Origin: Gammaproteobacteria bacterium
Lineage (GTDB): Bacteria; Pseudomonadota; Gammaproteobacteria; Ga0077536
Reading direction: 5' to 3'
Length of the DNA stretch: 38,675 nucleotides
Assembly (NCBI GenBank): GCA_016874535.1
Contig: VGUA01000018.1
Location: 1 to 38,675, forward strand
Shown piece after piece: positions 1 through 7,482 of this stretch. Positions within the stretch are counted from its first letter, which is position 1. Each line of letters begins with the position of its first letter. The notes under the pieces are model-generated. The model worked only from the letters and a program-made list of their open reading frames with translations, ran no database searches and was not told the origin of the DNA. Position numbers and translations under genes: made by a program.

Positions 1-456
1 ACCGCGCTGCTCCGCGGCAAAGGCGTGCCCTTCACCGAACATCCCTACGACTATGTGGAGCATGGCGGCGCACAGCACAGCGCGGCCACTCTGGGCCTGG
101 ACCCTTTCGCCGTGGTGAAGACCCTCATCATGCAGGATGCAAAGGCGAGTCCCCTCGTGGTGTTGATGCACGGCAACCGTAACGTCTCCACGCGCAACCT
201 GGTCCGGCAGATTGGCACCAAATCAGTGGAGCCCTGCACGCCGGAAGTGGCCAACCGGCACAGCGGCTACCTGGTAGGGGGCACCTCGCCCTTTGCCACC
301 CGCAAACGGATGCCGGTGTACCTCGAGCGCAGCATTCTTGGCTTGCCCCGGATCTGGCTCAACGGCGGGCGACGGGGGTATCTCATCGGGCTCGACCCCG
401 CCGTCTGCGTGACCCTGCTGGCCGCCACCCCCGTGGACTGCGCACTGGAGAAATGA
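1..456 (+). CDS. ybaK: YbaK/EbsC-type Cys-tRNA(Pro) deacylase, 5' partial
   Basis: This is an aminoacyl-tRNA editing-domain protein of the YbaK/EbsC family, which in E. coli hydrolyses Cys-tRNA(Pro) made in error by prolyl-tRNA synthetase. The frame is open from base 1, with TALLRGKGVPF before the GTG at 25. The first strand of the fold would be lost if that GTG were the start, so the real start lies left of the window and only a few residues are missing. The visible 151 residues include the conserved VVKTLIM strand with its lysine, the GNRNVSTRNL helix region and the SPFATRKRMPV loop, where the family has GG(I/T)SP. It ends in TGA at 454-456. The next gene starts 95 bp downstream with its own ribosome binding site, so they need not be co-transcribed. 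Family identity is firm; the exact tRNA substrate is inferred. Confidence 0.88.
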   Translation, partial: TALLRGKGVPFTEHPYDYVEHGGAQHSAATLGLDPFAVVKTLIMQDAKASPLVVLMHGNRNVSTRNLVRQIGTKSVEPCTPEVANRHSGYLVGGTSPFATRKRMPVYLERSILGLPRIWLNGGRRGYLIGLDPAVCVTLLAATPVDCALEK

Positions 457-551
457 GGCAGCGGCTGATTCCCAGCCACGGCTGATTTGTGTACTGTCGG
501 ACGCAACCGGATCACACGATCCATTTCCACCCCACACAAAAGGAAGCGCCC

Positions 552-1748
552 ATGTCGCAGCATCGCCTTCGCTTCGGGATGTTCATCCCGCCCCACAACC
601 CGCCGGACGAGCATCCCCTGCTGGCGCTGGAACACGACATGGATCTCGTCGAGTGGGCGGACAAGCTCGACTACGACGAGGTCTGGGTGGGGGAACATCA
701 TTCCGGCGGCTGGGAGATCACGGCAAGCCCCGAGCTTTTCATCGCTGCGGCCGCCCAGCGCACGCGCACCATCCGCCTTGGCACCGGTGTGTCGTCCTTG
801 CCCTATCACCATCCCTACATCCTCGCGGATCGCATACGCCAGCTCGATTACATGACCCGAGGCCGCGCGATGTTCGGCGTGGGGCCGGGTTCGCTGCCCT
901 CGGATGCCTATATGCAAGGCATTCCCACGGCGCGTGCGCGTGATCGCATGGAGGAGGCCATCGAGCCGCTGGTGCGCCTCTTGAATGGCGAGACCGTGAG
1001 CTGTAAGACCGACTGGTTCGAACTGGAACATGCCACCCTGCAGTTCCCGTCCTACCGTGCCGAAGGCGTGGAGATGGCGGTGGCGAGCCAGGTGTCGCCG
1101 ACCGGCGCCAAGGCGGCCGGCAAATTCGGGCTGGGCCTGCTGTCCATCGGTGCCACGTCCTCCGGCGCCTTCAACCAGCTCGCTGCCAACTGGGCAATTG
1201 CCGAAGAAACCGCGCGCGAGCATGGCAAGACCATGGATCGCAGCAGCTGGCGTCTGGTCGGGCCGGTGCATGTGGCGGAGACCCGCGAGAAAGCCCGCGC
1301 CAATGTGCGCTTTGGTCTCGCGCGTTGGGTGGATTACATGTCCAAGGTGGCATCACTGCCGCTCGGCACGCCGCCGGGCGTAGATCCGGTGGATTACATG
1401 ATCGATACCGGGTTTGCGGTCATTGGCACCCCGGATGACTACGTGGCGCAAATCGAACGGCTCATGGCGCAGTCGGGCGGCTTCGGAGCGTTTCTGCATC
1501 TCGATCACCACTGGGCGGACTGGGCGGAGACCAAGCGCTCGTATGAACTGATCGCGCGCTTCGCCATTCCGCGCATCAACAACCTCACGGCCTTGCGCCA
1601 ATCCTCGGAAGACTGGCTGCGTGAGAACAATGCCACCTTCAAGGGCGAGCTCACGGCGGCGGTCGCGGCCAAGATTGCCGAGCATGCCGCAGCCAAGGGC
1701 ACGGACAAGCTCTCCCCGGATTACCTGAAGCTCTTCAAGGCGGGCTGA
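552..1748 (+). CDS. LLM-class flavin monooxygenase, limonene 1,2-monooxygenase-like
   Basis: This 398-residue protein is a bacterial-luciferase-like monooxygenase (TIM barrel, reduced flavin). The N-terminus RLRFGMFIPPHNPPDEHP, then LALEHDMDLVEWADKLDYDE and VWVGEHHSGGWE, is the pattern of the LimB/limonene 1,2-monooxygenase subgroup, whose members have about the same length. I chose the ATG at 552 because AAGGAAG lies seven bases upstream; an in-frame upstream TTG or GTG would add 21 residues unlike the family. It would need a separate flavin reductase or a reduced deazaflavin; none is adjacent. The gene stands alone between the ybaK-like gene and a secreted PepSY protein. A terpene or other cyclic alkene is a plausible substrate by family only. 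Related sequences are often annotated simply as alkane or luciferase-like monooxygenases. Confidence 0.85.
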   Translation: MSQHRLRFGMFIPPHNPPDEHPLLALEHDMDLVEWADKLDYDEVWVGEHHSGGWEITASPELFIAAAAQRTRTIRLGTGVSSLPYHHPYILADRIRQLDYMTRGRAMFGVGPGSLPSDAYMQGIPTARARDRMEEAIEPLVRLLNGETVSCKTDWFELEHATLQFPSYRAEGVEMAVASQVSPTGAKAAGKFGLGLLSIGATSSGAFNQLAANWAIAEETAREHGKTMDRSSWRLVGPVHVAETREKARANVRFGLARWVDYMSKVASLPLGTPPGVDPVDYMIDTGFAVIGTPDDYVAQIERLMAQSGGFGAFLHLDHHWADWAETKRSYELIARFAIPRINNLTALRQSSEDWLRENNATFKGELTAAVAAKIAEHAAAKGTDKLSPDYLKLFKAG

Positions 1749-1764
1749 GCCCTGTGTGATGTTT

Positions 1765-1784
1765 CCCCGGCGCGCGCGCCGGGG
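1765..1784. terminator. Perfect 20-bp GC palindrome behind the LimB-like gene
   Basis: CCCCGGCGCGCGCGCCGGGG is fully self-complementary and lies 17 bases after the monooxygenase stop codon. As RNA it would fold into a very stable hairpin with a minimal loop. No T-run follows on the plus strand, so it is not a textbook intrinsic terminator. It may stop transcription with Rho, stabilise the 3' end, or be a protein-binding palindrome. Confidence 0.35.
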
Positions 1785-1872
1785 ACTTGATCCTGTTCAG
1801 TGACGGTTTCTTCGATAGCCACCATACTGGTATCAAGATTGAACCCTCTCATCTGATTTCAGGAGATATCGC

Positions 1873-2136
1873 ATGCGTTCCGTCCTCATCCCCCTCGCCT
1901 TGTTCAGCGCGGCCGCCGTGGCCGGCCCTGAATGCACCACTGTAGATCAGGCTCAGTGGCAGGATCAGGCGAAATTCCAGGAAGCGCTGAAGGCCGAAGG
2001 CTACGAGATCAAGAAATTCAAGGTCACCAGCGGCAACTGCTATGAAATCTATGGCTGGAACAAGGACAAGCAGAAGGTAGAGATCTATTTCGACCCTGTC
2101 TCCGGTACGCCGGTGAAGACCAAAATCGAGGACTGA
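1873..2136 (+). CDS. Secreted PepSY-domain small protein
   Basis: This 87-residue protein starts with a signal peptide (MRSVLIPLALFSAAAVA, then GPEC) and continues as one PepSY-like repeat: the helix FQEALKAEGYEIKKFKV, then CYEIYGWNKDKQKVEIYFDP and the closing strand GTPVKTKIED. PepSY repeats are periplasmic and are often found beside heme or redox membrane proteins; the fold is thought to bind peptides or act as an inhibitor. Two cysteines (in PECTT and GNCYEI) could form a disulfide. AGGAG lies eight bases before the ATG. The stop is only four bases before the cytochrome b561 gene, so the two almost certainly form one transcript and may work together at the membrane. Confidence 0.8.
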   Translation: MRSVLIPLALFSAAAVAGPECTTVDQAQWQDQAKFQEALKAEGYEIKKFKVTSGNCYEIYGWNKDKQKVEIYFDPVSGTPVKTKIED

Positions 2137-2140
2137 GCCG

Positions 2141-2668
2141 ATGTCTGGCAGCGTGAAGCTCTGGGATCCGCTGGTGCGGATCTTTCACGCTTCGCTGATC
2201 GTTGCCTTCTTCGGGAATTATTTCTTTACCGAAGAGGGCGAGGCGGTGCATGAATGGCTGGGCTATTACGCTGGTGCCTTCGTGCTGGTGCGTCTCTTCT
2301 GGGGCGTGCGCGCCACCGGTGCGGCGGCATGGCGCGATTGCTGGCCGACTCCCGCGCGGATCGTGGCGCATGTCAGCGCGTTACTCCGTCGCCAGCCGTT
2401 TCACCGGTTGGGCCATTCGCCGCTTGGGGCATTGGTAATGCTCACCATGATGGCGCTCATGGCAAGCCTCGCCATTACCGGCTTCATGATGGAGGAAATC
2501 GATTATTTCTGGGGCGAGGAGTGGCTTGAGGAATTCCACGAACTGCTTGCCAATGGCTTGTTCGGTCTCGTCTGCCTGCATGTGGTGGCGGCGATCCTCG
2601 AAAGCGTGCAGCTCAAGGAGAATCTGCCGCTTTCCATGATTACCGGGAAGCGTCGGCCGTTGCCTTGA
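2141..2668 (+). CDS. Cytochrome b561-family membrane protein
   Basis: This 175-residue integral membrane protein belongs to the bacterial di-heme cytochrome b561 family (Ni/Fe-hydrogenase b-subunit-like), which moves electrons across the inner membrane. It has four hydrophobic segments. Candidate heme histidines are in RIFHASL, AVHEWLG, the [10 protein letters not shown] segment, EFHELLAN and CLHVVAA, in the usual order. The opening [11 protein letters not shown] is typical. It follows the PepSY gene by four bases. Its last 29 bases overlap, on the opposite strand, the decayed ArsH tail, so the two 3' ends converge. The electron donor and acceptor are unknown. Confidence 0.85.
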   Translation: MSGSVKLWDPLVRIFHASLIVAFFGNYFFTEEGEAVHEWLGYYAGAFVLVRLFWGVRATGAAAWRDCWPTPARIVAHVSALLRRQPFHRLGHSPLGALVMLTMMALMASLAITGFMMEEIDYFWGEEWLEEFHELLANGLFGLVCLHVVAAILESVQLKENLPLSMITGKRRPLP

Positions 2669-2840
2669 CATCACCAATCGCCGCGGCGGCAACAGCCGCC
2701 CCGGGTGACGCCCGCCCCTCCGCCTTGCGTTCGCTATAGCGGTCCACCAGATAGCCGGCGACGTCGCGGGTGAGCAGGGTGAATTTGACCAGCTCCTCCA
2801 TCACATCCACCACGCGATCGTAATAATTAGAGGGCCGCGA
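2640..2840 (-). pseudogene. arsH: ArsH C-terminal remnant
   Basis: On the minus strand the 66 codons directly after the ACR3 stop are open in the same frame and read [18 protein letters not shown], then [21 protein letters not shown], up to TAA at 2640-2642. This matches the C-terminal helix of ArsH, the NADPH-dependent FMN reductase of arsenic operons that oxidises trivalent organoarsenicals; family members typically have PSAYYDRIVDVMEEL there. The flavodoxin core (roughly the first 170 residues) and any start codon are missing, so the gene is broken. The tail after SERK is alanine-rich and unlike ArsH, which suggests drift. The in-frame junction to acr3 implies that a deletion removed the arsH front. 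The last bases overlap the cytochrome b561 gene. Confidence 0.8.
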
Positions 2841-3860
2841 TCACTCACGAGACAGCTCCGCCTGGGCGGGTCGCCAGGCATTCACCAGGGACAACATCAC
2901 CGGCACTTCCACCAGCACACCCACGACGGTCGCCAGCGCTGCGCCGGAATTCAATCCGAAAAGCGAGATGGCAACCGCGACTGCCAGCTCGAAGAAATTC
3001 GAAGTGCCGATGAGACAGGCCGGCCCCGCAACCTCGTGCGGCAGCTTGAGCCAGCGTGCACCCCACCAGGCGATGAAGAAGATGCCATAGGTCTGTAGCA
3101 GCAGCGGCACGGCGATGAGGCCAATCACCGCAGGTTGCGCGAGGATGGTCTCTGCCTGAAAGCCGAACAGCAGCACGACCGTTGCAATAAGGCCGCTGAT
3201 CGACCAAGGCTTGAGCCGCGCAATGTATACGGAGAGTGCCTGTTTCGACCTGGCCAGCAGCAGACGCCGCGTGACGATGCCTGCAACAAGAGGCAGCACC
3301 ACATAAAGCACCGTGGCCAGCACGCGCGTGGCCCAAGGGACAGTGACCTTGGACACACCCAGAAGGAACGCCGCCAACGGCGCGAAGGCGACCACCATGA
3401 TGAGGTCGTTCACCGACACTTGTCCCAGCGTGTAGTTGGCATCGCCGCGCACTAGCTGGCTCCACACAAACACCATCGCGGTACACGGGGCCACACCCAG
3501 CAGAATCATGCCGGCGATGTATTCGGACGCGGCTTCTGCCACGACCCAGTCCGCGAACAGGTGTTCGAAGAAAATCACACCCAGAGCCGCCATGCTGAAG
3601 GGTTTGATCAACCAGTTGACGACCAGGGTCAGGGCGAGCCCCCGAGGTTTTCGTCCGATATCTTTGATGGCAGACCACTCGATCTGGGTCATCATGGGAT
3701 AAATCATCACCCAGATGAACACCGCCACCGCGAGATTCACGTGGGCGTATTCCAACCCGGCCACCTGCTGGAACAGCTCGGGCGTCACCACGCCAAGGCC
3801 CACGCCAACGGCGATCCCCAAGGCCACCCGCAGCGTCAGATAACGTTCAAACAGTCCCAT
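2841..3860 (-). CDS. acr3: ACR3-family arsenite efflux permease
   Basis: This 339-residue, ten-segment membrane protein exports arsenite (and perhaps antimonite) using the proton motive force. Diagnostic features are the [12 protein letters not shown] segment with the conserved essential cysteine (Cys126), [12 protein letters not shown] before it, and [15 protein letters not shown] with the conserved glutamate near the C-terminus. The start is the ATG at 3860, with GGAGGG about nine bases upstream; a TTG two codons earlier is less likely. The protein ends ...AELSRE and its TGA is followed in frame by the ArsH remnant. No arsR or arsC is visible nearby, so the ars operon is reduced here or its other genes lie elsewhere. 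Confidence 0.92.
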   Translation of the reverse strand: MGLFERYLTLRVALGIAVGVGLGVVTPELFQQVAGLEYAHVNLAVAVFIWVMIYPMMTQIEWSAIKDIGRKPRGLALTLVVNWLIKPFSMAALGVIFFEHLFADWVVAEAASEYIAGMILLGVAPCTAMVFVWSQLVRGDANYTLGQVSVNDLIMVVAFAPLAAFLLGVSKVTVPWATRVLATVLYVVLPLVAGIVTRRLLLARSKQALSVYIARLKPWSISGLIATVVLLFGFQAETILAQPAVIGLIAVPLLLQTYGIFFIAWWGARWLKLPHEVAGPACLIGTSNFFELAVAVAISLFGLNSGAALATVVGVLVEVPVMLSLVNAWRPAQAELSRE

Positions 3861-3909
3861 GCGCAAAACCCTCCGTTTCCCGAAACCTGTGAAGACTGGA
3901 CGGTGCTTG

Positions 3910-3938
3910 TGACGGAGCGATGACGGATGGAGCCGTCA
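3910..3938. promoter_or_regulatory. Direct and inverted repeat upstream of acr3
   Basis: TGACGGA occurs at 3910-3916 and again at 3921-3927, exactly 11 bases (one helical turn) apart. The second copy also forms an inverted repeat, TGACGG-N6-CCGTCA (3921-3938). The block sits 50-78 bases before the acr3 start in the 260-bp divergent gap to the GFA gene. The arrangement looks like a regulator binding site, but it does not resemble a published ArsR box that I can recall. Confidence 0.3.
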
Positions 3939-4120
3939 GGCATGCCGGGGCAGACGTACACATCGCAGCACGCTCTTGAGATATTCACCGGCGTGGGATG
4001 CTCGAGCGCAAGAAATCCGAGAGAATCCTGACTCAGGGCCGATAGCCGTACCGTGGTGGCGATGCAGGGCAGCTGCCGGACCAAGAGACTGTATTCCAAG
4101 TTGCGTCAGGAGGCCTCGAC

Positions 4121-4966
4121 ATGAACCATCTCGGACATTGCCTCTGCGGGACCGTGCGCTGGCGGCACGCGGGGACTTTTGAGCGCATGACCCACTGTCA
4201 CTGCGGCTTGTGCCGCAAGGCCCATGGCAGTGCGTATGGTACTTATGTGATCGGCGCACGCCGCGATTTCCAGTGGGAGGCCGGTGAGGAGGCCATCACG
4301 CGACGGGAATCCTCGGCAGGGTTCACCCGTTCCTTCTGCCAACACTGCGGCTCTGTGCTACCGAACCCACATTTCGATGACATCGTGGCGGCTCCTGCCG
4401 CCGGTTTCGAGGGTGACCTCGGGATTCGTCCATCCGCTCACATCTTTGCGCGCTGGAAGGCGCCGTGGTTTCCGATCACAGATGCGCTACCCCAACACGA
4501 CAACTATCCCGGTGAGGCGGCGCCCGCCGTGACGTGCGCTGCTCCGACACCGTCACAGGATGGCCTGCTACGGGGCAGTTGCCTGTGCGGCGCGGTGGGC
4601 TTTGAGGTGAGCGAAGCCTTCAAGGTGGTCCAGCATTGCCATTGCACGCGCTGCCAGCGTGGCCGGGCGGCAGCCTTCGCCACCAACGGGTTTACGAGTC
4701 TAGCCGGGGTTCACTTTACCCGGGGTGAGGACAATCTACGGGTTTATCGACACCTGGAGGCGCGCTACTTCGCGCAGGTGTTCTGCGTGATCTGTGGCAG
4801 CAAGCTGCCCCGGCACTGCCCCGAGCGCCAGATTGCCATCGTGCCGTTTGGAACCCTGGACGACGACCCCGGCCGCATGGCGGAGCGCCATGTGTTCACC
4901 GCCAGCAAGGCATCCTGGGACGAGATTACCGACCAGCTCCCCTGCTATGCCGCCATGCCAACCTGA
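4121..4966 (+). CDS. Tandem GFA/CENP-V domain protein
   Basis: The 281-residue protein holds two complete GFA domains (the zinc fold of glutathione-dependent formaldehyde-activating enzyme Gfa). Domain 1 has Cys7 and Cys9, Cys26, Cys28 and Cys31, and Cys73 and Cys76. Domain 2 repeats the pattern at Cys154/156, Cys173/175/178 and Cys222/225. All zinc ligands of both copies are kept, so both can bind metal. Single-domain members are about 120-160 residues, so this is a duplication and fusion. AGGAGG lies eight bases before the ATG. Catalysis by GFA proteins is disputed; a role in binding or detoxifying glutathione or formaldehyde adducts is only a family-level guess. The gene diverges from acr3 and is followed by the palindromic repeat cluster. 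Confidence 0.88.
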   Translation: MNHLGHCLCGTVRWRHAGTFERMTHCHCGLCRKAHGSAYGTYVIGARRDFQWEAGEEAITRRESSAGFTRSFCQHCGSVLPNPHFDDIVAAPAAGFEGDLGIRPSAHIFARWKAPWFPITDALPQHDNYPGEAAPAVTCAAPTPSQDGLLRGSCLCGAVGFEVSEAFKVVQHCHCTRCQRGRAAAFATNGFTSLAGVHFTRGEDNLRVYRHLEARYFAQVFCVICGSKLPRHCPERQIAIVPFGTLDDDPGRMAERHVFTASKASWDEITDQLPCYAAMPT

Positions 4967-4976
4967 AATTGGCGAC

Positions 4977-5006
4977 GGGAAATTAGTGACAGTTACCCTA
5001 TTTCCC
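4977..5006 (+). repeat. REP-like palindromic unit, copy A
   Basis: The 30-base unit starts GGGAAATTAGTGACAGTTAC and ends CCTATTTCCC. It lies just after the GFA gene stop and is inverted relative to copies B and C. Together with copy B it can form a long hairpin around a 33-base spacer. Units of this type (GACAGTTACCCTATTTC) are known to me from REP/RAYT-related sequences of gammaproteobacteria; no RAYT transposase gene is in the window. Confidence 0.75.
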
Positions 5007-5039
5007 GGAGCGGTAAGTGCCACCAATTTCCGTAATTTC

Positions 5040-5068
5040 GGGAAATAGGGTAACTGTCACTAATTTCC
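5040..5068 (-). repeat. REP-like palindromic unit, copy B
   Basis: This is the reverse complement of copy A: it starts GGGAAATAGGGTAACTGTCA and ends CTAATTTCC. A and B match over at least 29 bases without a mismatch, so exchange or recent insertion is likely. The spacer between them contains a further partial copy (CACCAATTTCCGTAATTTC). Confidence 0.75.
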
Positions 5069-5087
5069 GTCACCAATTCCCCGTCCC

Positions 5088-5116
5088 GGAAATAGGGTAA
5101 CTGTCACTAATTTCCC
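5088..5116 (-). repeat. REP-like palindromic unit, copy C
   Basis: This third unit has the same orientation as copy B (GGAAATAGGGTAACTGTCAC, then TAATTTCCC). It is separated from B by the 19-base spacer CGTCACCAATTCCCCGTCC, which resembles in reverse the GGCGACGGG that precedes copy A. Copy C ends 11 bases before the azoreductase stop codon, so the cluster fills the convergent gap between two genes, the usual position for such elements. Confidence 0.75.
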
Positions 5117-5126
5117 GGCACCTATT

Positions 5127-5756
5127 TCAGAAGGTGGTGGCTACTTCGTGGGCGCGGGCCGTGGCGTCGGCGGTTGCCTTGGCGGTGGCTTCCGGTCCGT
5201 AGAGCGTGCCGGCCACCGTAATGCGGGTGACATCCGTGATGCCGATGAATCCCAACCAGCCTTCGAAAGGGGGGCGCAGGAGATCGTAGCCTTCGGCGCC
5301 ACTGCCCGCTTCATAGATTCCACCGCTGGAATACACCACCGCCGCCTTGCCTTTGACGAGGCCACTGTAGCTGCCGCTTGCCGGATCGAAACTCCAGGCC
5401 AGTCCCGGCTGGGTGATCACATCGATGTAGTGCTTCAGCATGTACGGCATGCCGAAATTCCACATGGGCATGCTGAACAGATACTTGTCCGCCGCGTTGA
5501 AGCGCTGGAACAGGCGCTCCACCTCCGCCCACGCTGCCCGTTCGGCCACGCTGGGATTTTCGCCGTGCATGATGGCGTACTTCGCATTCAGCATGTCGCC
5601 GTCAAAGCGCGGGAGCGGCTCTTTCCAGAGGTCCAGACGATCGATTCGGTCACCGGGGTGGGCTTTCTGGTAGGCCGCGAGGAATTCCTCGGCAACCTTG
5701 ATTGAGTGCGAGCGCTGCTTGCGCGGGGAGGCTTCGACGTACAGCAGTGTGGACAT
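5127..5756 (-). CDS. FMN-dependent NADH azoreductase / NAD(P)H quinone reductase
   Basis: This 209-residue flavodoxin-fold reductase starts MSTLLYVEASPRKQRSHSIK, the usual AzoR-type opening in which ASPR...S.S binds FMN phosphate. The middle segment FSMPMWNFGMPYMLKHYIDV and the later VYSSGGIY loop are the conserved flavin-contact regions of the family. Enzymes of this type reduce quinones and azo dyes with two electrons and protect against electrophilic quinones. The ATG at 5756 has GAGGAG about seven bases upstream; the longer open frame adds an arginine-rich stretch unlike the family. A plausible promoter lies about 55-85 bases upstream. It converges on the GFA gene across the repeat cluster. 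Confidence 0.87.
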   Translation of the reverse strand: MSTLLYVEASPRKQRSHSIKVAEEFLAAYQKAHPGDRIDRLDLWKEPLPRFDGDMLNAKYAIMHGENPSVAERAAWAEVERLFQRFNAADKYLFSMPMWNFGMPYMLKHYIDVITQPGLAWSFDPASGSYSGLVKGKAAVVYSSGGIYEAGSGAEGYDLLRPPFEGWLGFIGITDVTRITVAGTLYGPEATAKATADATARAHEVATTF

Positions 5757-5811
5757 GACTGGGCTCCTCGGATTTTTTGTCCCACCGCGGCAAACCCGGG
5801 TGGCAGACCCG

Positions 5812-5841
5812 ATTATGGTGAGCGAGCCGAAGGGGCGGCAA
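5812..5841 (-). promoter_or_regulatory. Candidate sigma-70 promoter of the azoreductase gene
   Basis: On the minus strand TTGCCG (5841-5836) is followed after 18 bases by CATAAT (5817-5812), matching the consensus at four and five of six positions. Transcription would start near 5805 and leave a leader of about 50 bases. This is a pattern match only. Confidence 0.4.
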
Positions 5842-5864
5842 GCGCAACGGGGTCGCCTGTCCCT

Positions 5865-5883
5865 AAAAGCCCGCAAACGGGCT
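5865..5883 (-). terminator. Intrinsic terminator on the minus strand
   Basis: Read on the minus strand, AGCCCG-TTTG-CGGGCT is followed at once by TTTTAGG: a perfect six-base-pair stem, a four-base loop and a short U-run. It lies about 170 bases after the stop of the NtaA-type monooxygenase gene and just before the azoreductase promoter, where one would separate the two leftward units. Confidence 0.6.
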
Positions 5884-5999
5884 CCCAAGCAGGGAAAACC
5901 ATCAAGGGAGCTCCCACCATCACAGCCGCCGATTTCGTGGTGGTGTAGCGAGGCGGGAGAGGGCCTTGGGCCGAATCCGGGTCAGGGCCAGTGACTACC

Positions 6000-6026
6000 C
6001 CCCGGCACCGGGTTTCGGTACCGGGG
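6000..6026 (-). terminator. GC-rich hairpin after the NtaA-type gene
   Basis: On the minus strand CCCCGGTACCG-AAACC-CGGTGCCGGGG forms an eleven-base-pair stem (one G-U pair) starting 27 bases after the stop codon. No U-run follows. It may protect the mRNA 3' end or act together with the intrinsic terminator further downstream. Confidence 0.4.
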
Positions 6027-6052
6027 CGCCGACCGAGCGCTCAGCGCCGACG

Positions 6053-7423
6053 TCAAGGAACCACGCAGCGATGGGCGGGATGATTGGCGGGCAGGCGTGT
6101 CTGGCCGGCGCCGAAATAGTGCTCGCGCAAGGTATTGCCTTCGTAGGCGTTGCGCAGGCGCCCGCGTCGCTGCAGCTCCGGCGCGACCAGCTCGACAAAA
6201 TCGCGGAAGCCCGAGGGCTGGGTGATGGGCACGAGATTGAAGCCGTCCACATCGCCGTCTTCCATCCATGTCTCCAAGGCATCGGCGACCGTCCGCGGGC
6301 TGCCGATGATCTTCGGCATGATGCTGCCCACCGACATGTATTCGCCGATATCGCGCATGGTCCAGGCGCGCCCGGGGTCGGCAGCTTTGAAGTAACCCAG
6401 GAGACCCTGGATGGCATTGGACTCGAACTGATCCAGCGGCTTCTCCGCGGACACCTGTGACACATCCACACCCGCCCAGCCACTGAACAGGGCGAGCGCG
6501 CCTTCGGGGCTGGCGTGGCGCCGGCAGGTTTCGAACTTCATCCGGGCTTCTTCATCCGTGGGCGCCACCACTACCGTCACCCCTTGGCAAATTCGGACAT
6601 CCTCAGCGCGCCGTCCCGCCTCGAGCGCCGCCTTGCGCAGGGCCGCGGCGCCCTTCGCGCAGCTCTGCAGGTTGGGATGCACGCTGAAGATGGCTTCGGC
6701 GTGTTGAGCGGCGAAACGTGTACCGCGTCCCGATTGTCCGGCCTGAAAAATCAGAGGCGTCCGTTGCGGTGAAGGTTCGCACATGTGCGGGCCTGGCACC
6801 TGGAACCAGGTTCCCCGGTGCTGGATGTCGTGCACCTTCGCGGGGTCCGTGAACACATCACCCATGGCATCCCGTCGCACCGCATCTTCGTCCCATGAGT
6901 GCTCCCAGAGCTTGTAGACCACGTCCATGTATTCGTCCGCGCGGTCATAGCGTGCATCGTGGTCCAGATCCTCCTCGATGCCGAAATTGGCGTTGGCATC
7001 CGCAAGGTAGGAAGTAACGACATTCCAGCCCACGCGTCCCTGCGTGAGGTGATCGAGCGTGGAGAAAAGCTTGGCGGTCTGGTAGGGCGCGAAGTAGGTC
7101 GTGCTGTAAGTACAGGCGAAGCCGAGATAGCGGGTTGCCGCCGCCATGGCCGGAATGATCACCGTGGGATCGTTGCTTGGAAACTGCACCGCATGGCGTA
7201 CTGCAGTATCGCGGGAATTCCGGTAGACGCTGTAAGTGCCATGCACATCTGCCAGGAACAGGCTGTCGAAGCAGCCGCGTTCCAGCAGCTTCGCGAGCTC
7301 CATCCAGTAATGGATATCGCGATATCCCCGCTGCGTGCCATCGAGCGGGTGTTTCCACATGCCTTCCGAATGGTGGTTGATGCAGCACTGGGTAAATCCG
7401 TTGAGACGCATCTGTTTGATCAT
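6053..7423 (-). CDS. LLM-class monooxygenase, NtaA/SnaA/DszA (DmoA) type
   Basis: This 456-residue flavin monooxygenase belongs to the NtaA/SnaA/DszA/DmoA branch of the luciferase superfamily, which uses FMNH2 to attack nitrilotriacetate, dibenzothiophene sulfone, dimethyl sulfide and similar compounds. Visible family blocks include YWMELAKLLERGCFDSLFLAD, the DPTVIIPAMAAAT segment, FSTLDHLTQGRVGWNVVTS, the tyrosine-rich ARYDRADEYMDVVYKLWE block, and PLIFQAGQSGRG. I use the ATG at 7423 (GGAG about ten bases upstream) because it gives the normal N-terminus KQMRLNGFTQCC; the frame extends 13 codons further. No flavin reductase is adjacent. The gene diverges from a DMT exporter with only 59 bases between the starts, which suggests shared regulation. 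The substrate cannot be read from sequence. Confidence 0.87.
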   Translation of the reverse strand: MIKQMRLNGFTQCCINHHSEGMWKHPLDGTQRGYRDIHYWMELAKLLERGCFDSLFLADVHGTYSVYRNSRDTAVRHAVQFPSNDPTVIIPAMAAATRYLGFACTYSTTYFAPYQTAKLFSTLDHLTQGRVGWNVVTSYLADANANFGIEEDLDHDARYDRADEYMDVVYKLWEHSWDEDAVRRDAMGDVFTDPAKVHDIQHRGTWFQVPGPHMCEPSPQRTPLIFQAGQSGRGTRFAAQHAEAIFSVHPNLQSCAKGAAALRKAALEAGRRAEDVRICQGVTVVVAPTDEEARMKFETCRRHASPEGALALFSGWAGVDVSQVSAEKPLDQFESNAIQGLLGYFKAADPGRAWTMRDIGEYMSVGSIMPKIIGSPRTVADALETWMEDGDVDGFNLVPITQPSGFRDFVELVAPELQRRGRLRNAYEGNTLREHYFGAGQTRLPANHPAHRCVVP

Positions 7424-7482
7424 GATTTCCCCCACTCCGATCAGCACTTGCCAGTGAACCATCTTGGGGCAACCATGCGGAG

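Noticed and set aside
25-27. GTG as a start codon for the YbaK-type gene
   Set aside because: The frame is open to base 1 and the residues before the GTG (TALLRGKG) fit the family's first helix, so the gene begins left of the window.
462-522. CGGCTGATT direct repeat and GGATC-ACAC-GATCC palindrome before the LimB-like gene
   Set aside because: They are too short and not placed relative to a recognisable promoter.
3836-4099. 87-codon minus-strand frame upstream of acr3 considered as arsR or arsC
   Set aside because: It overlaps the acr3 start and shows neither a winged helix nor an arsenate reductase cysteine loop.
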